64,000 nt of DNA from the NCBI GenBank assembly GCA_022495005.1, contig JAGYXB010001759.1:186001-250000 (forward strand), in the 5' to 3' direction. This stretch comes from Rhyacophila brunnea (lineage: Eukaryota; Arthropoda; Insecta; Trichoptera; Rhyacophilidae). The notes below the pieces were generated by a model. The model saw nothing but the letters and a program-made list of their open reading frames with translations. It made no database searches and was not told the origin of the DNA. The position numbers were made by a program, and so were the translations under genes. Positions 10,956-22,615 of the stretch are shown here, piece after piece; positions within the stretch are counted from its first letter, which is position 1, and each line of letters opens with the position of its first letter.

Positions 10956-12415
10956 ATAATTATTGAAGAACCTCAACCGAGACAATTCTATTTCGATAAA
11001 AGTTAAAAGAGGCTGTAACGCTATAACTTCAGTGTTAGGCGGTAACCAGATTTTTAACCCCTAAGTAAAAACTAAACAGTCATAAGTAAAATTTCATTTT
11101 AAGCGGGAAAAAATGGCGGGAAGAACTGAGAAAAAAACATTAAAAAAAGAATTCCCTTCACCAAATGTAGCTCAGCAAAACCAAAACATTAAATGAAAAA
11201 TCTAATTAAAAACACTTTAAGGGACAAAACTAAAAATGCTGTTCCTAATTTTTTAAAAATCCCATGCTAAGTCACTCATTAATAACAATATATATTTAGT
11301 TTTATGGTACGAAGTCGTATGACCAGTGTTACACAAATGATGCAATATTTTATAAAAACAAAACTAAATTAAATACATCCATGTACATATAGAACACTTC
11401 CCCATTTTTTTTAAATATAATTAATGTAAATTGAAATCGGTAAAATATCCATATATTAATTTATTCTTAATTTTTCTTATCGTGAAGTTAGTTCTATTTT
11501 CCATAAAATGAAGTACCTACCTACGTATTTCAAATTACTAAAACAGTTTAAAATTTACCGTTAACTTAATTCCATACACACCTATCGATAGAGTAGAAAA
11601 TGATATCCAAATTGTTTTTACATCTCATTTTCAACAATAGATAGTCAACATAATAGTAGTATGTAAGTTTACCCGAATACCGCACGTATTTCCATACCAT
11701 ATAATTGAAAATAGTACCTACATGAACTTTTAGCTTTATTCTATTCTGGTTATGATGAGTTCGCTAGTTTTTATTATTTATCGATATCGTGTTTGAATGT
11801 AAAATTTTACTAATATGTGTATTTGCCATGAACGATCATAGCAAATTCAAACAAGCAGCTAATTCGCCGATCGCATGTACATGGATTAAAACTCTCTCCT
11901 CCGTTTCCCAGGGATAAAAGTTATATAGGTACTTAACAAAAATATTTAGGTAAAGTATGTATTAATTAGTAATTCGCAATGGGTGTCAGGAATTGGCGAC
12001 CCTGGCGACAATGATACGATCCTCATGATGAATAACCTACCTACCGTATAGAAACAAGTACAGAAGTTATAAAATACAATCGAAAGCGGTCATTCGCGCA
12101 TTGGACTAAGGGGTATAGTGTCATTTTTGATACTGAGTCGCGTCATATGGAGAAAAAAACTGATCGAAAAAAAAATGAACCGACATGGTCGACTGGTGCG
12201 CAATGAGCCTCCTTGACACAGTTCGCGGTTCGCATTCGTCGTGGCTCTGCGGCGTGAGTGGTGTCAGTTGTAACTGACAGGTTAGCGTTCAAAATACGCG
12301 GATAAATAAACATACACACATGCGGATATATTATTTTATTTATATTTATATTAATAAATGTAATAAAAATATGAAATGACAAGCTATCTATACGTAATTT
12401 GTAAATAATTTCTAC
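10956..12415. other. No gene seen
   Basis: AT-rich with no supported coding exon. A GC-richer patch at 12170-12290 (GCAATGAGCCTCCTTG, GTCGTGGCTCTGCGGCG) has stops in all frames over short distances and matches nothing I know. Confidence 0.35.
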
Positions 12416-13334
12416 GAAAAGCTTGTAAGGAGGAAAATTTACCAAAACTATCAGGCCGTTTTTTAAATGGAAGAAAATTATTCAAACCGAATGTAATTTT
12501 AATCAACCAACTATTTGCAGACGTGATAATTATTACGAATTAAAAAATATATGTAGCATTTATAAGACAATGGTGTTAGAAATTAACAGAATGAACATAA
12601 ATATTGAGATTTTAATTTGGACCGTTAAATCTGCGGCTTTTCGTGAAAAGTCTCTTGGAAAAGCTTCGTGAATAGCTAATATGTGAGTCCTAAAGAATGA
12701 CCACCAAAATAATAATATAAACTAAAATCAATTACAAAATATCAAAGGTAAAGAGTTACGATGATTGCCGTTGTTTTCAACGTCTAAAATGTACGCATGT
12801 CGCATACAGCCACTGACGAAACAAGCCGCATGTGTTCGACGTATCGAAACTGTGTATGCCAAAGTACCATAAGAACAGTATAAGAAATGCGCACCGCTGA
12901 AAACTACAAATGACTGAGGTTAATAATCGTGTTTGTGCGCGACTCTAGTTTTTCTTTTATTAGCGAATATGCATCGAGTTTTTTTGGCACCACAATATAA
13001 AAACAATATTTATTTTTGACTCAACCATGTTTAACCGAAACTATACCATTATTGAATTAATTTATTACTAAAGCAAGTGCGATGGAGGCTTCTTTGACAA
13101 CCGTTTCTGTGTGATAAAATATTTTATAACTACCCTTGACAATAATTGTGTGAAAACTTAAGTAGTTATAGTATACAGTTATAGACTATGATACTAATTA
13201 ATAGAATTTATTTAATTCAGTGTAGGTAACTATTAAACTGTTGTAGAATTTACAAACGATATTTTATAAAGAGGATACCAAATACGTCTATTACATTGAG
13301 CTACTTTACGAGCTGTTTGTTGGCGATTCGGGAA
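12416..13334 (-). repeat. Segment A, inverted copy (919 bp)
   Basis: This is the reverse complement of 5225-6143 with no difference seen. Its right end runs straight on into the palindrome-rich core at 13285-13650. Its terminal 44 bp (13285-13328) recur in opposite orientation at 13606-13650. That local continuity suggests this is the older resident copy and the 5225 copy is derived. Confidence 0.85.
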
Positions 13335-13650
13335 AAGCGGGAGATTCAGCTACTGTGATTGTGATGATGACACACAAAACTTTCCATTCGCTGAGAAGCC
13401 AACAAGCTAGCGACTATTTTTACAGAACGTAGTTCGTTTTTACCGGAGGTCACTACTACGCTCTACTGCGCAGACGCAGTAGGCCCACACGCCGGCGTGT
13501 AGCGTGTAAAGTTGACCGGCTTTCAACTTTTCTCGGTAGATTGTTTACAATCTACTTGTTAGCTTGTTCGATGATGACACTGGGCGACTTTACAGCCAGA
13601 TTGTAAATTCGCCAATAAACAGCTCGTAAAGTAGTTCAATGTAATTGACG
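13285..13650. repeat. Inverted-arm element with GC-rich palindromic core
   Basis: Arms 13285-13328 and 13606-13650 are inverted copies with about 40 of 44 matches (core CAGCTCGTAAAGTAG). The 277-bp interior is much GC-richer than its neighbours. It is full of small palindromes: ACACGCCGGCGTGT near 13490, CTACTGCGCAGACGCAGTAG near 13463, and GTAGATTG/CAATCTAC near 13537. No coding frame stands out. It may be a foldback or MITE-like element or a structured regulatory region. The class is unknown to me. Confidence 0.55.
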
Positions 13651-13729
13651 CATTATACGCCTATATACCTAAACCCTAGATACGTATAGGGTACCTAATA
13701 CGCTTAATATTAATCATTAACGCTACTCC

Positions 13730-13948
13730 CAGCGCTCGAAATGGACAATTTTACGAACCGGAGCGCTCGATAAGTTAACGAAAATATTAACACAGTTATC
13801 CAATTTAATGTGTATTTTATAAAAATAAGTGCGTAATTTTTTTTGTTATGTGGTCTATCTATATCTAGTTCAGATGTTCCATGAGACGGAGTGATAATTT
13901 TGGGGATTGTATGAATAGCAACGGCGCTCCGGTTCATTTCGACCTCTG
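13730..13948 (-). mobile_element. hAT-type MITE, family M2, copy 1 (219 bp)
   Basis: Ends CAGCGCTCGAAATGGAC (left) and, inward from the right, CAGAGGTCGAAATGAACC. Both carry GGAGCGC subterminally. A perfect 8-bp target-site duplication GCTACTCC lies at 13722-13729 and 13949-13956. Orientation is minus relative to the copies at 19236 and 32462. Non-autonomous. Confidence 0.85.
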
Positions 13949-13956
13949 GCTACTCC

Positions 13957-14989
13957 CCAATAATATTAATTTGAAATCAAAAATATTGATTGATTAACAT
14001 TCAATACTCGATTAATAAATATTTTCAAACCTTCAGTTTAAAAGTTTAAATTTTAAACGTGAAACTGTCAATTATAGCAGTATACCTCCCGACAACAAAA
14101 TTAAGTTGTGTCACTGATGTGTTCGAGAGCATTCCGCCTCGAGCTATCCTAATAAGTCTGTATGGAGACCATTTGACCCATTGAGGACAGCATGTGACTT
14201 CAATAATACACAACATATCTATTTATGTTAGTAATAAGATATTGCGTATTATTTATAAGTTGACATGAGGTAGCCGCAAGATTCTGAATATTAAGCTATC
14301 GTTGAATAAAATGCTTAAATTTAAATTACAATGCATAAACAGGTATGTAAACACAGAGTGACACTTATTTACATGACAATTAAGACATATATAATAGATT
14401 TTTTACTTAATAAATACATAATATATTAAAAGTATGTTAAAAGGATTTATTTTAACCCCACAGTAGCCAGCCACATGAGCCTTGAGCATATCTCACACGC
14501 CCACAACCACAACATAATTATAATATAATATATGTACCATGTACTTATGTAATTTGGAACAATCAGAAAGTCAGAAACTTGCCTATTAGATTATTGATAC
14601 GTAGCGGGATTCAAATGCGCATCCATTAAATTCCAACTTGGTTCATCAATTAACTCATCCGTGGCATAATGCGACTGAAGTCTCTATCAAAATCCAATGG
14701 ATCCTGCTCTGCAAAAATATTGGTCTCATAAATATGTTTCTGAGGTATTCCAAATTATGTATATTCATTCAATATTATATTATCATATTCGACAAATTTT
14801 AACTTTGGTTAATTATAAATTATTAGCAAGTGCAATTAAGTTACATCATAAAAAAATATTGGAGAAATCCACGACGTCGGTTAGTAATCGAAGTAATAGG
14901 TATCTACTTTGATTTAAGAAACAAAAATCGATTACCAAAGTAGCTTGATTTGGAAGAACGCTGATGAGTAGGTATTAAAATTGACCAAT
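13957..14989. other. No gene seen
   Basis: AT-rich sequence with only short chance frames; no supported feature. Confidence 0.4.
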
Positions 14990-15176
14990 AGTTAAAATTT
15001 GTCGCAATTAGTATGTCACTGCGTAGCATAGTGGTAATGCATGGATGGGGCGTAAACCCGGGAGATGCAGGGTTCGATTCCCCGCCGGGGTGGCTTACTT
15101 TTTTCAAAAAAAGATTTTTTCTATTGGTTATAATATATTCTCTCAGAAAGTGTTTTTCAAAATTATGTATTTTCAA
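14990..15176 (+). repeat. tRNA-derived SINE (group S1), copy 2
   Basis: Well-preserved A box TAGCATAGTGG (15024-15034) and perfect B box GGTTCGATTCC (15071-15081). GTCAC and GTGGC at the ends can pair as part of an acceptor stem. A T-rich tail ending in TCTATTGGTTATA follows. Upstream AAAATTTGTCGCAATTAG is shared with the copy at 2544. It is the best-preserved pol III promoter in the window, but the anticodon arm is irregular and the shared flanks mark it as a SINE. Confidence 0.72.
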
Positions 15177-15236
15177 TAATTAGAATGATACATTCTTAAA
15201 TCTTGTGAATTATTCGTTGAATAAAAGAAATAGTTA
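15177..15236 (+). repeat. 60-bp segment inverted relative to 2430-2489
   Basis: Near-perfect reverse complement of 2430-2489. It directly follows the SINE unit, whereas at 2430 it precedes the unit in opposite orientation. Confidence 0.5.
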
Positions 15237-17330
15237 ATAATAAATAACAATATAGCTTGCTTATTTTACGGATGTTTAATTTACGAATCAATATAATAAA
15301 ATAATATTAGTGTTATAGGATAGGACTAAGTCATTGTATGAATTTTAGTTTACTCCCTTAACAACATATTATACCAATATGGAGAAAAAATGAACCCTCT
15401 GTAAAAGAGAGGTTCCAAAATTCTAAAAACAAAGTGGCACAGTGAGGTAGGGAAACGTGCATCAAAATTTTGTAGGTTAACCGGTTAGCTAGTACCTACC
15501 TATTCGCTAAAATATTTTCGGTAATTGAACGGGTTAGACTCAGGCGTTTCGCAAAATGCGTTGTCATCGCACATATTTTGACATTAAAAAATAAGCGATT
15601 ATTAATCAATGAATGGACCGTGACTAAATAATATTAGTGCCGAATGTATTACAACAAATAATAAATTCGGCATTTACTATTGATAAAGATTTACGATTGA
15701 GCACATTACAAATCAGATCAATGAATGTACATAATGTAGATATTTAAATATTATGCAGATACATATTATTATGTTTTCATCAAGACTGATACTTTCTACT
15801 AGGATTTACAGTCCCAGTTTTCCATTCAATTTCTAAATGCCGAAATCCTGGAATTAAAAATGTTGTATTCCCGAGATTACGGAATTAAATTGTTCTTAAA
15901 TTATTAAGTAAAAAGTGCCACTTAAAGAAAATGCCTGGTTTATACCATAAAATACCTTTGAACTCTGTATGAAAACTTTGTATTGTCCTGAATTATCAAT
16001 AAAGAGACAATGTCTTAAGACTGTTATGAAATGGAAAAATATGTATATTTATAAAAGACTTACGCTGTATCTGGCTGGCATAACAAGGGCGAAACCATAT
16101 AGATATTAAATAAAAAGAGGGGCAAAGAATCGACTTTCTCATACAACTGAATGAAGCAGGCCAACAATAGCCGACAACTTACGAGAAATAGCGTCGCGAT
16201 AAAAAAATGCAGGGCATCATAGAGGATTTACTTTGGTCATTATAACGTACCCATATAATATTATGTTAACGTGGAAATTTTGCCCCAACTTGATTATCAG
16301 CCCGCCTCACCATATTTTTTCACCATACTAGCCTGCTTCACCATACTTTCATATAACATGCCGCCCCTAGGGCGAAACGTAGCACTGGACCGAGGAGTGT
16401 ATTACGCAACACTACCTGTTTACTTGCCTATGTTCCAACCCTTAAGCGTGACAGGGTGAAAGAAGTAGGTACTATGGTAAATAATATTGAGAATTAATTA
16501 ACATTATTACGGTCAAATGGTTATACGAGGATAACATAATTACCAAAAACTACATAGGTACTTCAATTAAACTGATCTATGCCGATCGACATATTGTTCC
16601 AATTCCAACATCGAATGGTAGGTAACACTAAATAATATTAAAATATTCGACGAGACTTAATTTCTCTTATGAGATCACTATTGAAACTTTCAAAGGTCGA
16701 TTATCTAGTATGAATCATATAGACATTATAATATTTATAATACATTCAGAGTATAATAATTGAAATATGTACATAATTCTGTACAAGATAATGGATGGAA
16801 TTGACGCTGCGTTACGAAAACAGGACAAAGAATAGATATTGATACCTCACGATTTTGTTTGTTGTGTGTTTGAACTGTATAAATGTAAAATAACGAACAT
16901 TACATTTAATTGGTTTTTCACTAGTATGTGTCATTCTATGCATTTTACTGACTTACTTTATGAAGTTGCTCTGATAAAATCCAAGTTTCAAAAGTTTTAA
17001 ACTTCAATTTCTAGCTCTATCTCATAAAACACCCGATATTATGGTTTTACAATAACTTAGCATGAACTATTCTTGCCACACGTTATTAAAGATCTACCTT
17101 TCAATGGCATTATAAAATCCGAGAGGTATTTCAATTTCAGGAACAAGCAGGATAAAGATAACCAAAATAATCATGTACGCAGAGAAAAAAGAAGATTGAA
17201 ATTTTATTTTGTTTATTCATATATAGTGAACTTTTCTTCGATCCTATGGCGATCATATTAGTCTCCACATTGTGGAGGTTGTATTAAAAGATTTTTGTTC
17301 TTACAAGAAATGGACATTAGCCACTTGCTC
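15237..17330. other. No gene seen
   Basis: AT-rich, with weak short repeats (TTCACCATAC two to three times at 16300-16350, beside GCCGCCCCTAGGGC, which resembles an M1 subterminal). The 62-codon frame at 16271-16459 shows no domain. Confidence 0.35.
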
Positions 17331-17334
17331 ATGT

Positions 17335-17415
17335 CCAAATACACAATGAAAAACAACATGTGACTTTTGCCAGACCCGGGATTCGAACTCGGGGCACACG
17401 ACATTATAGGCTGAC
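17335..17415 (-). repeat. tRNA-derived SINE (group S2)
   Basis: Minus-strand B box GAGTTCGAATCC (plus-strand 17379-17390) is followed by CGGGTCTGGCAAAAGTC and a tail whose plus strand reads CACAATGAAAAACAACATG. The A-box half is decayed. Confidence 0.6.
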
Positions 17416-17429
17416 TCGTTACAAATTAC

Positions 17430-17715
17430 AAATTGAAGACGACAACACCACATTAAAAAAAACAAAAAAAATAGAAGTAGTTGGTATTATACACATAGTA
17501 TAAACAGTAAATACAAACATTGTACATGTAAGTACGCTGATTGAGCTAAGTTGACCTATTTTAAGAATTAATAAAACAGTGTCCACCTAACCTCATTCTC
17601 GTGTGGGTGGAATATATCAATATCCGAAGTGATTCGGTTGAACAAAATTATTGTTCACTCAATTGACATTACCAATGACAGGTTAGTTATGCACCTTGGG
17701 AGAAGAAATATATAT
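17430..17715 (-). repeat. Dispersed repeat R2, copy 1 (possible LINE 3' region)
   Basis: Shares with 34120-34470 and 38300-38560 the phrases ATATCAATATCCGAAG, CACCAAT/CACTCAATTGAC and GAGCTAAGT. On the minus strand one frame reads FNRITSDIDIFHP here, FEQIASDVDIFNL at 34370 and FNKIASDIDIFHL at 38515, suggesting a former coding end. The protein family is not recognised. Confidence 0.5.
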
Positions 17716-18276
17716 TATAGATTAACAATTTGCATTCGATATATTTTTTGATTACGTGCACTGTTAGCAACGAGAAATGACTTGACACAAAACAAAGAGA
17801 AACAATTTTATGACTGCCAACAATTTATTGTTCAGCGATTAGAGAAAATGCGACATTACCAACTTACCTCTTCAAGACAAAGTGTCGTAAAAGAGATTTA
17901 TGTTATTATTGACACATTAAATGCTGTTATTATTAAACGGCCATTTTGATTCTGTGCTGTCAATTTCAATTGGAATATTTATCAGATGTAATCAGACCAG
18001 ATGCATATTAAAATCAATTGAGCTCAATAGAAAATCAAAGCACAGATGAAATCGATCACACCGTGACGTACTAGTACTCCGTAAATGGCATACATAGTAA
18101 AAAAAAAAATCTGGATTCGAGAGGTAAGGCGATCAAAGTAAAAGTTCGTTCAAAAGGTGAGCAATATTATTTGAAATGCATATTATTATCAAATTTTACT
18201 GAAACAAATTACGCATCTGAAAGGCAAGAGAAAAATCTGTAGACGTACTCTTTATGAGGGCGGATAGATCACGTAG
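17716..18276. other. No gene seen
   Basis: AT-rich; no supported feature. Confidence 0.4.
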
Positions 18277-18631
18277 CATATCGACTTTGTTTAGGAAAAA
18301 GGGCGTAACCCTCGATTTTTCTGAAAGTGCTTTTATTAGATATTAACAATGTATACAACTAAATACACGTTCTGTAAAAAGGAAGTAAGCCGCAAATGCC
18401 AAATTATTATCTAAATTCAGGTTTTACTTAATTAAGTTTTAGTTTAAGGAAAAAAGCAATTACACTCAATTTTAGTATTTTTTCTGTAATAACTTCTCTA
18501 ATTGTTAATACTAAAATTAAATTAATTATTAAAAAATATTAAACAAAAATCAATCTAAAAACTTTTTTTGCCCCTCTTGTAGAATTTGTTTTGTGAGGGT
18601 TACGCCCTTTTTCCTAAACACGGTCGATATG
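18277..18631. mobile_element. TIR element with GGGCGTAACCCTC ends (355 bp)
   Basis: Left arm CATATCGAC then TTTAGGAAAAAGGGCGTAAC (18277-18312) is mirrored by 18597-18631 with only a few differences. The interior is AT-rich and non-coding. No clear target-site duplication was found, so superfamily is unassigned. Confidence 0.65.
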
Positions 18632-18854
18632 AAAATATAGAGACGGCACAGAAACGACCACGTATATGTACATAAATCATTCTACAGTGGCACCACGGGC
18701 GAGTCTCAGGAGTATTGACATTATTCGCTACAATACCTATCACAATGCTAGCAACCAATACAAATACTTTTGCCATACCCATTGGGACGCTGTAGAATTA
18801 TTTAGCTATACATAGAAAGTTGAAAGAATTACCAACAAGGTAGGCTATCTACGC

Positions 18855-18965
18855 ATTCCCTGATGGCAAGAGACCTGGATGGCCAAAACTGATGGATGGA
18901 CTGCTCCAAGGAAATTTAAGAATTCAAAGCAACTGGAAATCGTCGACGGTGTACCGCTTTATTCT
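18855..18965 (+). mobile_element. Possible LINE C-terminal relic
   Basis: One frame reads DGKRPGWPKLMDGLLQGNLR, resembling the GKRSRGRPxxRWxDxxxxDL motif near the C-terminus of many non-LTR polyproteins. It is short, in AT-rich DNA, and without a tail. Tentative. Confidence 0.3.
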
Positions 18966-19235
18966 GTTGCATGTGTTATTACTTAGTGAATGCGCAGTGC
19001 ACGAGGATCCCGAGATATCGACATAGATGAGTGATATTTACTTGCTCATTGTATCAGTGTCGATTTACCAAACCACCAAATAGCTTCAAAAGATGAAATT
19101 TTTTTTTAAACATTAGATTGTAATTTCATAACGATTCAGTGTGGTTGAATTTGGTGGGGAAAATAATATTTAATGAATTTACGCTTTAAAACATGGAAGT
19201 TAGAATAAGATGGCGGAGTGTTATTTACGTATTAT

Positions 19236-19480
19236 CAGGGCTCGAAATGAACCGGAGAGCACCGGAGCGCCGTTCCAGGTCGTAAAATCGGCAACATTGT
19301 CGTTCCGTCTCGTGGAAAAAATTTTCAAATCAAAACCGTTTGAGCTATAATGGCCATATAACAAAAAAATCAAATACACTTATTTTTATAAAACACACAT
19401 AAAATTAGATGATTATATTAATATTTTCAGAAAATTAACGAGCGTTCCGGTTCATAAAATTTTTCATGTAGTGTTGTTAA
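19236..19480 (+). mobile_element. hAT-type MITE, family M2, decayed copy
   Basis: Starts CAGGGCTCGAAATGAACC and keeps the family interior (GGAGCGCCGTTCC, CGTCTCGTGGAAAAAATTTT, GAGCTATAATGGCCATATAA). The right end GTTCCGGTTCATAAAATTTT is recognisable but the terminal bases are lost, so no target-site duplication can be read. Confidence 0.7.
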
Positions 19481-21310
19481 GGATCTAACATGATGATTTA
19501 GTTGTTTATTACATTAAAAAAAAAACTTACACCAGTAAGTACTGAACACTAATTATTCAAGGCGTTTTTTTATATCAATTCACCCCTGCCAAATAAATAT
19601 CAAGGCACAAGAGTGTGCAAAAGATTAATCTGTATAACGATTCACTTGCAGCTAATTTAACCATTAGCGTTAGTAAATTTTTCCATCTTAACTTTCATAA
19701 TAATAAGTTTACGCTATTCCAAACTGTGTGTCGCGAAAGAAGAAGTCTCTAATGACAAATTACAACTGTGGTCAAGAAAAGTTGAAAATTCACAGCTTGA
19801 TTGTTTCCCAGTGGTGTAGATGTAGATGGTGAATCGAATTTTTTTTTTCAGAAGTGCAGAAGACAGTATAGAAAACTTCTCTATATAATTGCAGTTGGTC
19901 CTTTCACAAAATACGACGGTAAACGTCTGACATTAACAATGAAAGTACATTTAATAGACTTGAAAAATGATTCTATGCACAAGCATCACGTTCTGAGCTG
20001 AAGTCCTCAGCATTTTAGATTTCGGTTTGGACACAATATTCTACGATTCTACCTTAGTTATCAAATCTCCATTTTCATTCGGATCCTCGTATCTTTGCGA
20101 ATTAGGTTTAAAAACGGAACTATTACAGATGGTAAATTGGATGTTACGTATTTGTTTATCTAATTTCGCGTCTCGCCATAATCAATTCTAAAAATCAATT
20201 GCACCCTTCTCACTTATAAAATTATTGTCTATCTATATAAGCTACATAATATATGCATATTTTAAGATGTTATTTCATCCATATTAATAAAGCACATACT
20301 CGTATCATTTTTTTTGGAGGATTTGTATTTGGTGTGTTACGAAGCAAATACCCCTAATTCAGTAGTGTGCCGACAGGTAAAAAAAGTTTGACTGATACTG
20401 CTATAAATAGACGATCAATACTTATATTTACATAATTTGGTGTTATGCATTAATTAAAATAAAGTACACCACAAATCAACACAGTAGCGTAGCTGATTAT
20501 ACCTACATACCTACATACATATTATTAATGTTAAGTTTTTAAATTTATTGAAAAGAAGATAAATTATAACTCATAACTATATAATATCTTATTACCATAA
20601 TAATAGCATTGAGTAGTAGGTGAATGACAATAATTATCATTATGTACATAAATATGATAATTAATTCATATATAATAATATGCCCATAGGACAAAACCAA
20701 AAAAAAAATCGAAAAAACGTCAATAATAGAATGATTTATTATATTCGTTTAGTCACCAAAACGTAGCATTTCAATTTTTTGATGTCTTAATTTGCTGGTG
20801 ATTAATTTCTGTCACATGTGAAATTTTCCGAAAAAACGGGGGGTCAAAACGATAATGTCCCACCTATCGGCGTTATTTATTGCAGCCCGCACATATTAAT
20901 TCAGACACGATCAACACGAAAACTATACTCTTCATTAATTACTCGTAAATATCATGAATAAAATAACACTAAAAATAAACATGCAACAAAAAAAATATGG
21001 TTATTTTCGCACAATCATAATTTATTTATTGGCGCCCGCAGGCAACAAAGATGTTGAACTTTTTAATTGCAACATGATTTTTTTTAAGCAAACAAAATTA
21101 TTCCTACGTGCATAATCTTATAAGCACAGTGTATGCATAATAAATTATCACGTGTGAATAAAAACTGTTATATGCATTTTAAAGTATCCAATCTGACCAC
21201 AATTCTAAGAATATATATTTAGATTATAGTTTCTTAGAGCCATCGAACAGTTTCTGTAAAATATATTTGAAGTACTAAGAAAATACAATATTATTATTTT
21301 CCATTAGCTC
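19481..21310. other. No gene seen
   Basis: AT-rich. Short open frames such as 19801-20001 show no motif. At 20690-20880 the pair CCCATAGGACAAAACC and GGTCAAAACGATAATGTCCC hints at an inverted element but I could not fix its ends. Confidence 0.35.
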
Positions 21311-21317
21311 CACAATC

Positions 21318-21520
21318 TAATGTGGATCTTGGCCGCCTCCCGAAAGAGGTTTTTTAACAGTTTTTACGATAACTGTACGTTAACTACTTGGCTCAACCTA
21401 TTTGATCCATGTTCAGGGTCCAAACACACATTGAAAAACAAAATGTTAATTTTCCAGACGCGAGATTTGTACCGGCGACCCACAACACTTTACCACATGT
21501 CCACCGCGGGCACATTGATC
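21318..21520 (-). repeat. tRNA-derived SINE (group S2), longer copy
   Basis: The plus strand starts AATGTGGATCTTGGCCGCCT, shared with 53030 (TATGGATCTTGGTCGC). It runs through CACACATTGAAAAACAAAATG and TTTCCAGACGCGAGATTTG to a decayed B box (minus-strand GGTACAAATCTCG). Confidence 0.55.
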
Positions 21521-22022
21521 ATTTTAAGCTAACTGAATTCTAGGTGCAATTATCTACTGTTCTAACAAAACATATGAAGTTTTCTTATATCAATAAACAT
21601 TTTATTTCGCATATACCATTGTATTTATAAATTATTTATTATTATATTAGAGATAATATAATATATATCCGTTATATTGTCCATGCTTTCTTATACCTAC
21701 GCATGTAATTACTATAAAATATCGACTTTCTTAAAAGCTTACTTAAAAATATGTATATTAACTTTCCTTTCATATTTCTTTCTGCATAAACCATATACAT
21801 AACTATGTAATAATAATTATGTAATAACGTTTATGCAAAGTAACCAAATTGTACGAAATGTAAATATAGTTAAAAGCTCTTTAATACTCGTATGTAATTA
21901 ATTACGTACGGTTGTAGCACAAAACTTTTTAATGTCAATATTAAATTTTAATGCTATACCTACCCTTACAATATAGCTATTAACATTCGAGTTAAAATAC
22001 ACAAAACTAGTAGAATATCTAA

Positions 22023-22607
22023 CAGTGGCGAAGGGTGGAGGTAGGCTGTTAAGATCCGCCATAAATAGTGCACATTAAACTTTTTCAGACATACATATTT
22101 GTTTTCATTGAAATAAGACTACAATTTACAGATAATGTTGGTTAGATTTTAAAAAATCAATTAAACCCTGAAAAACCAAGCCATAATAGATAATAGTCAA
22201 AAAATACACGTCTATCAATAAAATATCTAAAATTATGCAATTAAATCATACATAACTTTGAGCATTTTATAGATAGAATAATATTTTTTATTTATTATAG
22301 TTTGATTTACGCAGGACTTAATGAATTAAAAAAATGAACCAACAATATGTGTAATATGTAGTTTTAATCCAACGAAAACAAATAACTATGAGTGAAAAAT
22401 TGTGCACAATTTTGTCGTATTGCCCAAATTAGACCAAATCTATTATGGTTTCGTTTAGGCAGAGCTTTAATTGATTTTTAAAAACTAACTAACACCATCT
22501 GTAAATTGTAGTCTTAATTCAATAAAAACAAATAAATATGACTAACATAGCTTAGTGTGCACTATTTATAGCGAATCTTAACAGCCTACCTCCACCCTTC
22601 GCCACTG
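22023..22607. mobile_element. hAT-type foldback MITE (585 bp)
   Basis: Ends are CAGTGGCGAAGGGTGGAGG and its exact mirror. The inverted repeats continue for roughly 150 bp at high identity, so nearly half the element can fold on itself. A perfect 8-bp target-site duplication ATATCTAA lies at 22015-22022 and 22608-22615. The interior is non-coding. Confidence 0.9.
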
Positions 22608-22615
22608 ATATCTAA

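Noticed and set aside
15014..15090. Functional tRNA gene with perfect A and B boxes
   Set aside because: The anticodon arm is irregular, and flanks and T-rich tail are shared with other dispersed copies, so it is a SINE head.
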